From: Desulfobacteraceae bacterium
GTDB taxonomy: Bacteria; Desulfobacterota; Desulfobacteria; Desulfobacterales; UBA11574
NCBI GenBank assembly: GCA_029857875.1
Contig: JAOUGB010000197.1
Location: 1-5,360 of the forward strand
DNA length: 5,360 nucleotides
Direction: 5' to 3'
In this document: positions 1 to 4,545 of the stretch, piece after piece
Layout: each line of letters begins with the position of its first letter
Position numbering within the stretch: position 1 is the stretch's first letter
Program-made: the position numbers and the translations under genes
Notes under the pieces: generated by a model
What the model was told of the DNA's origin: nothing
Databases searched by the model: none
The model's input: only the letters and a program-made list of their open reading frames with translations

Positions 1-435
1 ATTCAACGGGGAAGGCAGGAGATTTGGGCGGCAGCCATTGTTTATGCCATGGCGCGAATTAATTTCCTATTCGACCCGACCAATGAAGTTTACCTCACGG
101 CAGACGAGATTTGTGACTTTTTCGGCACCAAAAAATCTACGGTGGGCAACAAGGCCGGCCAAATCCAGAAAACCTGTGATGTATGGACCGGCGATCCCGA
201 ATTTTCCAATCCTGAGATTGCCGAGATGTTCACCTTGTACGAAACGCCCGAGGGCTTCATCATCCCGGCATCTTTATTGCGCGATCAGGAGATTACTTTT
301 GATTCGGCTGAACCGGATGCGTCATCCAAGACCAAGACATCGCCTACTCGCCCTAAACAGAAGAAAAGCGATGCGTCGTCGAAAAAAGAAAGTCGCAACA
401 CCGACGATCGGCAGCTCAAGCTTTTTGATGATTGA
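1..435 (+). CDS. DUF6398-like protein, C-terminal part (5' end outside window)
   Basis: The reading frame is open from base 1, so the ATG at 49 is probably internal. The residues before it (EIWAAAIVYAMARINFLFD) continue the conserved WAA-x-IVYA-x-x-x-x-NFLFD block that I associate with DUF6398 proteins. 144 residues are visible. At 94-168 lies a helix-turn-helix-like stretch (LTADEICDFFGTKKSTVGNK). It is followed by the family's DPEF segment and a GFIIP stretch. From about 310 the protein becomes Ser/Lys/Thr-rich, probably disordered, and ends in QLKLFDD. The family has no established function that I know. The HTH-like block and basic tail suggest nucleic-acid contact, which is inference. The first part, including any N-terminal fusion partner, is missing. 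No clear terminator follows. The family assignment rests on remembered motif resemblance, not on a search. Confidence 0.62.
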   Translation: MQRGRQEIWAAAIVYAMARINFLFDPTNEVYLTADEICDFFGTKKSTVGNKAGQIQKTCDVWTGDPEFSNPEIAEMFTLYETPEGFIIPASLLRDQEITFDSAEPDASSKTKTSPTRPKQKKSDASSKKESRNTDDRQLKLFDD

Positions 436-450
436 GGAACCGGAAACAGA

Positions 451-475
451 TTCAATGTATCTTGATTTTTCAGCA
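451..475 (+). repeat. direct repeat, copy 1 (partner at 747-769)
   Basis: The block TTCAATG, four bases, then TTGATTTTTCAGCA occurs here. It recurs at 747-769 with two bases in the gap instead of four. The 14-base right part (462-475 and 756-769) is identical in both. The copies bracket about 270 bases of gene-free sequence. They could be ends of an inserted or excised segment or a local duplication; I did not find a third copy in the window. Confidence 0.6.
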
Positions 476-587
476 AAACATAGCGCCGAAAACAACGAAG
501 TTTCCCCTCAATAATCAAAACCCGCATTTTATCCCCGCTGAAACGGTATCTCCGCCCCAGTTAAACAGAAAAGACCCATAGGTTTCA

Positions 588-606
588 CGGGGTGAACTTC
601 ACTCCG
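588..606. promoter_or_regulatory. operator-like dyad
   Basis: CGGGGTGAACTTCACTCCG is an inverted repeat with nine-base arms around a single central base and only one mismatched pair. The odd centre and near-zero loop fit a dimeric protein-binding site better than an RNA hairpin. A further TTCAC at 584-588 can pair with GTGAA at 592-596, giving overlapping half-sites. It lies about 380 bases before the caspase gene and 150 after the DUF6398-like gene, so its target gene is unclear. Confidence 0.35.
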
Positions 607-746
607 ACCAGCATACAGATTTCAGTTTTTATTATTTCCTTGACCGTTCGGAGGTAATTATGTATGGATATTTCTGAATTTACTTGAATATTTTCTTTCC
701 AATTTGATACTGATTCTCATTCAAGACCGAATCGAAGCACGTCTAT

Positions 747-769
747 TTCAATGATTTGATTTTTCAGCA
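747..769 (+). repeat. direct repeat, copy 2 (partner at 451-475)
   Basis: This is the second copy of the TTCAATG / TTGATTTTTCAGCA block. It shares seven bases at the left and fourteen at the right with the first copy, with a two-base length difference between them. It lies about 55 bases before the candidate promoter of the caspase-like gene. Confidence 0.6.
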
Positions 770-824
770 CTGATCACGGATCCAGGTCTGACCTCATTTA
801 ATGACCAAATATCATTCGCGTAGC

Positions 825-854
825 TTGTCAACCACCAATTATGATATCTGTAAT
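825..854 (+). promoter_or_regulatory. candidate sigma70-type promoter for the caspase-like gene
   Basis: TTGTCA (825-830) and TGTAAT (849-854) each match five of six bases of the -35 and -10 consensus, with an 18-base spacer. Transcription would begin near 861 and give a leader of about 105 bases. That leader contains two TATGGCA copies ten bases apart (874-880 and 884-890) and a hairpin at 924-940. The region is AT-rich, so such matches can arise by chance. Confidence 0.33.
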
Positions 855-923
855 TCAGCCATTTTAAAGATACTATGGCAAGATATGGCAAATTTGATTT
901 TGGTTAGAAACTTTCATTTTGTA

Positions 924-940
924 GGCAAGGAACCTTTGCC
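924..940 (+). other. leader hairpin upstream of the caspase-like gene
   Basis: GGCAAGG and CCTTTGCC-type arms pair over seven positions, including one G-U pair, around a three-base loop. The hairpin ends 26 bases before the start codon. No T-run follows, so it is not an intrinsic terminator. It could influence translation or mRNA stability, or be chance. Confidence 0.3.
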
Positions 941-966
941 GCTTTCAACAGCATTAATGAAAAGGA

Positions 967-2202
967 ATGATGAAATCACCATTATTTAGACTGGTTACTA
1001 TAGCATGCTTGCTGCTGTTATTAACTCCGAGTGATTCTGCATCCGTTCAGGAAAACAAAATAGCTTTGATAATCGGCAATGGTGAATATAAAACATCACA
1101 TCTTGCAAATCCTGTTAATGACGCCAATGATATGGCTACTGCCTTAAATAAATGCAACTTTAAAGTAATGAAATCTATCAATGCCACAAAAAAAGAGATG
1201 CGTAGATTGATCAGGAAATTTGGTGAAGAAATCAATAAAGGGGCAGTAGGACTATTTTATTATGCCGGTCATGGCATCCAAGTTGATGGAGAGAATTATC
1301 TGGTGCCTGTAAATGCTGAGGTTTACACTGAGGCAGAAGTTGAAGATGAATGTTTGAAAGTTTCATCAGTATTAAGGCAAATGGAAAGTGCAGGAAATAG
1401 ACTCAATATTATTATCCTTGATGCTTGCAGAGATAATCCATTCGGTCGAAGTTTCAGGTCAAGCAACATGGGCTTGGCAAAGATGGATGCTCCCACAGGC
1501 TCTATTTTGGCATATTCTACAGCACCAGGATCTGTTGCCGCTGATGGTACTGGTAGGAATGGGCTTTATACATCCATGCTACTGAAACACATGATGGAGC
1601 CAGATCTTGTCATTGAAAGAGTCTTCAAAAAGGTTCGTGTAGATGTAATGAAGGAATCTTCAAAGAGACAAGTTCCTTGGGAGTCTTCATCTTTAACTGG
1701 AGATTTCTATTTCAACAGCAAAAGAGGAATAGCTGTAACAAAACTACCTATAGTAGAATCGGAAAAACCAATAAAAGAAACTACGAAATATACATCAATC
1801 AGTCCTAAAGTTACACGACCAGAGGTGGTGGCCCACGACGGCAATTTTATCGCCTATTCTAACGGAGTTGTATACGATAAGATTACAGGTCTTGAATGGT
1901 ATGCCGGGCCTGACAAAAGTACAAACTGGAACGAGGCTAAAAGATGGGTTGAAAGTTTGAATGTTGCTGTTGGCGGCTGGCGGATGCCCACAACAAAGGA
2001 ACTGAGAACCCTTTATAAGCGAGGGAAAAGGGGGGGCAATATGACGCATTTGCTGAGGAGCAGTGGATTGTGGGTGTGGTCAGGAGAAATCAAAGATACA
2101 TCATCGGCTTGGGGCTTTGGCTTTAGCGTCGGCTACGAGTATTGGGAAAATCGAAATGCTTCCAGCGGCGCACGCGGTTTTGCCGTGCGTTCTCGAAGAT
2201 AA
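967..2202 (+). CDS. exported caspase-like (peptidase C14) protein with C-terminal DUF1566 module
   Basis: This 411-residue protein has a signal-peptide-like N-terminus: Lys3 and Arg8 before a Leu-rich stretch at about 9-19, with a plausible cleavage region at 22-26. A caspase/metacaspase-like p20 domain spans about 30-250: ALIIGNGEY near the start, catalytic His102 in YYAGHG, and Cys154 in LDACRDNPF. It also has AYSTAPGSVAADG (182-194), a stretch typical of this bacterial group. After a low-complexity linker (about 251-288), residues 290-411 match the DUF1566/Lcl C-terminal pattern: VVYDKITGLEW, NWNEAKRW, GWRMPTTKEL, LWVWSGE, and a terminal GFAVRSRR. Both dyad residues are present, so cysteine-protease activity in the periplasm or outside the cell is plausible; the substrate is unknown. 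The frame upstream is closed by TGA at 958. AAAGG at 961-965 sits too close to the ATG at 967 and better suits the adjacent ATG at 970. GC is near 30-36% in the caspase part and linker but 47-55% in the DUF1566 part. Confidence 0.9.
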   Translation: MMKSPLFRLVTIACLLLLLTPSDSASVQENKIALIIGNGEYKTSHLANPVNDANDMATALNKCNFKVMKSINATKKEMRRLIRKFGEEINKGAVGLFYYAGHGIQVDGENYLVPVNAEVYTEAEVEDECLKVSSVLRQMESAGNRLNIIILDACRDNPFGRSFRSSNMGLAKMDAPTGSILAYSTAPGSVAADGTGRNGLYTSMLLKHMMEPDLVIERVFKKVRVDVMKESSKRQVPWESSSLTGDFYFNSKRGIAVTKLPIVESEKPIKETTKYTSISPKVTRPEVVAHDGNFIAYSNGVVYDKITGLEWYAGPDKSTNWNEAKRWVESLNVAVGGWRMPTTKELRTLYKRGKRGGNMTHLLRSSGLWVWSGEIKDTSSAWGFGFSVGYEYWENRNASSGARGFAVRSRR

Positions 2203-2434
2203 TGATAATTTGAGCTTAAAATTTGTCCTCTTAGACAGTTCACGCAAACAGATGCTTAATATTGGGGAAGGTTTAACACTAGGTAAAATTGGAAACAACA
2301 CTCGCAAATGGACGGTACCTCAGAATCTGAACGCCGGAATCTATTACATTCAAATTCTTGATGATAAAGGAAGCGTTCTGACTGAATGTTCCTTCAAGAT
2401 TTCCAGTTATTGCAATACAAACGGTATCCAGTGA
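2203..2434 (+). pseudogene. remnant of a Kre9/Knh1-type Ig-like domain, out of frame with the upstream gene
   Basis: Immediately after the caspase gene's stop, protein-like signal continues in the +2-shifted frame to a TGA at 2432-2434. Hydrophobic strands alternate (LSLKFVLLD, KWTVP, GIYYIQILD), ending in SFKIS. This matches the second half of the beta-sandwich domain known from Ser/Thr-rich GPI-anchored (Kre9/Knh1) proteins, where a W-x-(I/V)-P, G-x-x-Y-x-I-x-I and F-x-I series closes the domain. The first strands are missing. There is no good start codon or ribosome-binding site; the same frame runs back to an ATG at 2063, but that part only shadows the DUF1566 code. GC (about 33%) equals that of the caspase part, not of the DUF1566 part. 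I read it as the cut-off C-terminus of an earlier form of the caspase gene. A programmed frameshift or a small independent gene starting at ATG 2252 is less likely. Confidence 0.45.
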
Positions 2435-2448
2435 ACCATACTGGTTTT
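2428..2448 (+). terminator. weak intrinsic terminator candidate
   Basis: CCAGT (2428-2432) can pair with ACTGG (2440-2444) across a seven-base loop, followed by TTTT. It overlaps the stop codon of the Ig-like remnant and would end plus-strand transcription before the convergent thiM gene. The stem is short and the T-run minimal. Confidence 0.33.
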
Positions 2449-2480
2449 GGATAAGGGTTTGCATGGAATCGGTATCAGAT

Positions 2481-2518
2481 CTTGATCAGTGATTAGTGAA
2501 CTACGGAGATGGTCTTTT
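2481..2518. repeat. dispersed repeat, copy A (related to 3547-3588)
   Basis: CTTGATCA, one base, TGATTAGT at the left and ATGGTCTTTT at the right recur in the same order and orientation at 3547-3588, with a four-base length difference and a divergent middle. The copies lie on either side of thiM: this one past its 3' end, the other in its upstream gap. Confidence 0.5.
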
Positions 2519-2525
2519 CATAAAA

Positions 2526-2539
2526 TATTTCATGAAATA
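2526..2539. promoter_or_regulatory. perfect 14-base palindrome after thiM
   Basis: TATTTCATGAAATA is its own reverse complement and lies six bases past the thiM stop codon. It has no loop, so it suits a protein-binding site more than a terminator. A second small inverted repeat, GACT/AGTC (2544-2547 and 2554-2557), brackets the stop codon itself. The function is not evident, and short AT-rich palindromes arise readily by chance. Confidence 0.25.
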
Positions 2540-2545
2540 CTCAGA

Positions 2546-3355
2546 CTATGTGCAGTCTTCAAATTTACATCCCCGTAAGAGTTCTTCCGGTGTAATCGTG
2601 TAAAGTGCGTCCAGCATCGCAATCATGAAACTTCCCGGCGCAGACGCATTTTTTGCTGCAACTTCTCCGGCCAGCCCGAAAAAGGCCAGTCCCGTAGCCG
2701 TTGCACTGACAGGGTTTTGGTCGACCGATAGGAACGCGCCGATAGTCACCGTAGCCGTGCAACCGGTTCCGGTTACATATCCCATGAGGGGGTGACCGTT
2801 TGAGACCCGTATCACCTGTTGACCGTCTGTAATTAAGTCTGTGGGACCCGTAACTGCAAGGACGGATTCGAGTTCGCCGGCAAGAATTTTTGCGGATCCC
2901 GTAGCAGCCTCAACCGAATGGATCGAATCAACCCCCTTGGTTTTTGAATCGTCCTGCCGGAGGGATAAAATCTCTGATGCATTCCCGCGAATGACGCTGA
3001 CGCGGGTTTCCCGGATGATTCTTTTTGCGGCGCTTGTCCTGAGTGATGTTGCACCGGACCCGACAGGATCGAGTATGATAGGTGTTTTTGATTCCGATGC
3101 CTTTTTCCCGGCTTTTATCATCGATGCGATCCAGTCATCGGTCAGCGTGCCGATATTGAGAACTAGAGCCCCGGCAAAGGATACCATTTCTTCCACCTCA
3201 TTTGAAGCATGGGCCATCACCGGTGATGCACCCATCGCCAATAGGGCATTTGCTGTGTAGTTCATTACCACGTAATTGGTGATATTATGAATCAACGGCT
3301 TTTTCTTTCTTATTGCTGCCAGATTCCGAGCAGCTTTTTCTGATAAACTTTTCAT
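2546..3355 (-). CDS. thiM: hydroxyethylthiazole kinase (EC 2.7.1.50)
   Basis: ThiM phosphorylates 4-methyl-5-(2-hydroxyethyl)thiazole with ATP, the salvage route to the thiazole half of thiamine. The enzyme is cytosolic and belongs to the ribokinase-like fold. At 269 residues the protein has the usual family length and all the expected blocks. PLIHNITNYVVMN (20-32) and MGASPVMAHA (41-50) form the substrate site. LDPVGSGA (95-102) and RGNASEI (123-129) follow, then VTGPTDLITDG (168-178). VTGTGCTAT (194-202) is the anion-hole motif with the probable catalytic Cys199. The ATG at 3353-3355 has a good ribosome-binding site: ACCTC on the plus strand at 3361-3365 reads GAGGT about five bases before the start. 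No thiE, thiD or transporter gene is adjacent, so this is a solitary salvage gene. The leader lacks the conserved CUGAGA-type core of a TPP riboswitch. Confidence 0.96.
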   Translation of the reverse strand: MKSLSEKAARNLAAIRKKKPLIHNITNYVVMNYTANALLAMGASPVMAHASNEVEEMVSFAGALVLNIGTLTDDWIASMIKAGKKASESKTPIILDPVGSGATSLRTSAAKRIIRETRVSVIRGNASEILSLRQDDSKTKGVDSIHSVEAATGSAKILAGELESVLAVTGPTDLITDGQQVIRVSNGHPLMGYVTGTGCTATVTIGAFLSVDQNPVSATATGLAFFGLAGEVAAKNASAPGSFMIAMLDALYTITPEELLRGCKFEDCT

Positions 3356-3512
3356 GTCTTACCTCGCAGTTATTTCAAATAAGGAAAAATTTCGAACAGA
3401 AGTCAAATATGTTATATCCCAACCCAAATTCAATTTATGCTGAATCAGGTATCCTAAAATTAACGAAAAATCAAAAAGGCATACCCCAAAATGAAACATA
3501 TGGTCATGGGGA

Positions 3513-3538
3513 CGTTCATGCAGGACGTGCAGTGAACG
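3513..3538. other. strong hairpin in the thiM upstream region
   Basis: CGTTCATGCA (3513-3522) pairs with TGCA (3528-3531) and TGAACG (3533-3538). This gives a ten-pair stem with a single bulged G (3532) and a five-base loop. Neither strand has a T-run after it, so it is not an intrinsic terminator. It lies about 160 bases before thiM and nine bases from repeat copy B, and may belong to that repeat or act as a leader RNA structure. Confidence 0.45.
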
Positions 3539-3546
3539 GGGCAAAC

Positions 3547-3588
3547 CTTGATCATTGATTAGTTAGTTCCATCCATAAATGGTCTTTT
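3547..3588. repeat. dispersed repeat, copy B (related to 2481-2518)
   Basis: It shares CTTGATCA, one base, TGATTAGT and ATGGTCTTTT with copy A. Its middle differs and contains CCATAAATGG, a short palindrome. That middle is the part that recurs, inverted, at 3689-3711. Confidence 0.5.
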
Positions 3589-3711
3589 TGCCCAATCTCT
3601 GCGTTATGCTCAAAAAATAATCCTCAGAATATCAATTATATGCCTGCGGTTATTTTTTTCGCATGCCTTGATTTTGAACAATAATCCTCATTTATGAATG
3701 GACACTAGTTA
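3559..3711. mobile_element. MITE-like segment with imperfect terminal inverted repeats
   Basis: The minus strand of 3559-3581 and the plus strand of 3689-3711 read nearly the same: CATTTATG, one variable base, ATGGA, then ACTA, two variable bases, TA. There are three mismatches and one indel over about 23 bases. Inside, AATAATCCTCA occurs twice exactly (3616-3626 and 3680-3690). The 153-base length, non-coding interior and inverted ends fit a miniature inverted-repeat element or a REP-like intergenic element. No target-site duplication is clear and no transposase is present. The right end covers the stop codon of the YkgJ-family gene. Confidence 0.4.
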
Positions 3712-4379
3712 CCGTGAAGGCCCCGGTCTTCGAGACGTTGGCGACAGTCTTCCCGGTCAAAAACACGGCAGGATACCGGTTTGATATTATGGATGGCACA
3801 AAAAAAGCGCGGTTCACCAAAATACTGAAACAGAAATGGGCAGAGTTGTTGATTTTCAAGTGTTTCACCTGCAAGGAAGCCAAACCAGTGATCCGGATAA
3901 ACAACACCTGTTGGCGGATCCGGCGGTACGCCCCCGATCTGACAGCATACTCCGCAAAGATTGCACCACTGGCCCGAAGGGAGGCTGTGACGGGTACCGT
4001 CCACTGGTATGCAGGTAATGGTGTTCGGATCAAACAGGGTTTGAATGTCTTGTCGAATCATTAGAAAAGCTTCGGTCCATTCCACGAGTTCTTGGCTCAG
4101 GATCGGTCCCAGGTCCCATCGCCGCTTGTTGATAAAAAACCGCATGCCGACCACATCGGCAAATATCGTCTGTTCCAGCATGCCTAAGGGAAAGTAGGGG
4201 TCAGGCAATGCCCGCAACAAAACGGAGACATCTGTTTCGCGATGAAAACGATCCAGCAACCGCTTAAAAAACCGGTTTGCAGCATGCTGTTGTGCGGTAT
4301 CCGGTCTGCTCAACGAATTTTGCTGTAAACCGGCATACTGTTTGAACAGTTCCGTGATATGATGCTGTTGACAGTTCAT
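3705..4379 (-). CDS. YkgJ-family cysteine-cluster protein
   Basis: The 224-residue protein has an N-terminal helical-looking part without recognised motifs (1-135) and a C-terminal cysteine cluster. CNLCGVCC (139-146) is followed by LCPFL (Cys180), FFCAIH (Cys194), KPVSCRVF (Cys204) and DC (Cys212). This spacing, C-x2-C-x2-CC and then spaced single cysteines ending in a KPxxCR block, is the hallmark of the YkgJ family (formerly UPF0153), predicted to bind zinc or an iron-sulfur cluster. Its biochemical role is not settled; no membrane segments are evident, so it is probably cytosolic. The ATG at 4377-4379 is the first conventional start after a TAG at 4443-4445 in this frame, but its ribosome-binding site is poor. 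The last residues and TAG stop lie in a repeat element, so the C-terminus may have been reshaped. The upstream radical SAM gene is on the same strand, 166 bases away; electron-transfer or cluster partnership is only a guess. Confidence 0.82.
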   Translation of the reverse strand: MNCQQHHITELFKQYAGLQQNSLSRPDTAQQHAANRFFKRLLDRFHRETDVSVLLRALPDPYFPLGMLEQTIFADVVGMRFFINKRRWDLGPILSQELVEWTEAFLMIRQDIQTLFDPNTITCIPVDGTRHSLPSGQWCNLCGVCCQIGGVPPDPPTGVVYPDHWFGFLAGETLENQQLCPFLFQYFGEPRFFCAIHNIKPVSCRVFDREDCRQRLEDRGLHGN

Positions 4380-4476
4380 GGGGCGATGCTTTTTGTACCC
4401 TAATGGAGCGTAAACAAAATGAAGAAAGTCAATTATTGTTAACTATATCGGGCATAATATAGGATAAAGCCAGCAT

Positions 4477-4505
4477 GTTATAACTCGTAAATAAGGAAGT
4501 TATAA
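4477..4505. promoter_or_regulatory. paired GTTATAA sites upstream of the YkgJ-family gene
   Basis: GTTATAAC (4477-4484, a perfect palindrome) and GTTATAA (4499-4505) start 22 bases apart, about two helical turns, in the 166-base gap between the radical SAM stop and the YkgJ-family start. The spacing is operator-like. On the minus strand an AT-rich TATATT/TATTAT stretch nearby could serve as a -10 box, but I find no good -35 partner. The gap is AT-rich, so chance is a real alternative. Confidence 0.25.
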
Positions 4506-4545
4506 ATTTGAAAAATCCATGAAAAGCCGGGACGGGCATGCGTTT

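Larger units (their letters stand above)
436..824. other. gene-free interval with repeats and regulatory-like signals
   Basis: I see no convincing protein gene between the DUF6398-like gene and the leader of the caspase gene. The interval holds two copies of a short direct repeat (451-475 and 747-769), an operator-like dyad (588-606) and an 11-base dyad AGGTCTGACCT (784-794). It also has a textbook Shine-Dalgarno GGAGGT (650-655) placed before an ATG at 660 that opens only a five-codon frame (MYGYF, stop at 675-677). TTGACC at 640-645 could be a -35 box but has no good -10 partner. The interval could be the remains of a lost gene or a small inserted segment. Confidence 0.5.
3356..3704. other. 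gene-free interval between thiM and the YkgJ-family gene
   Basis: No convincing protein gene lies here; a minus-strand frame at 3359-3544 has no ribosome-binding site and no recognisable motif. The interval holds the thiM ribosome-binding site (3361-3365), a strong hairpin (3513-3538), repeat copy B (3547-3588) and a MITE-like inverted-repeat segment (3559-3711). No clear sigma70 promoter for thiM stands out. TTGATT and TATAAC-like boxes exist on the minus strand but not at a convincing spacing. Confidence 0.55.

Noticed and set aside
38..514. A 158-codon plus-strand frame over the first gene
   Set aside because: Its Arg/Pro-rich product is a typical shadow; the overlapping frame from base 1 carries the conserved DUF6398-like blocks.
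801..989. A 62-codon plus-strand frame just before and overlapping the caspase gene
   Set aside because: It has no ribosome-binding site, no recognisable motif, and spans the likely promoter and leader hairpin of the caspase gene.
967..1040. Lipoprotein signal (Cys14 as lipidation site)
   Set aside because: Cys14 lies inside the hydrophobic stretch and is preceded by TIA rather than a lipobox; a signal peptidase I-type end near residues 22-26 fits better.
967..2434. A complete diversity-generating retroelement
   Set aside because: No reverse transcriptase, accessory gene or second copy of the 3' end was found; only the target-like architecture is present.
2841..3260. A 139-codon plus-strand frame antisense to thiM
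   Set aside because: It lies wholly inside a complete, motif-rich thiM and looks like a frame shadow of its codon pattern.
3359..3544. A 61-codon minus-strand frame upstream of thiM
   Set aside because: No ribosome-binding site, no family resemblance, and its start overlaps the strong hairpin.
3640..3670. Intrinsic terminator around the T-run at about 3652-3659
   Set aside because: The arms TGCCTGCG and CGCATGCC pair imperfectly and enclose the T-run rather than precede it.
3356..3700. TPP riboswitch upstream of thiM
   Set aside because: I read the minus strand of this gap for the conserved CUGAGA and GAUCUGGAUAAUGCCAG-type cores and found neither; a lone CTGAGGA near 3621 is not in a matching context.
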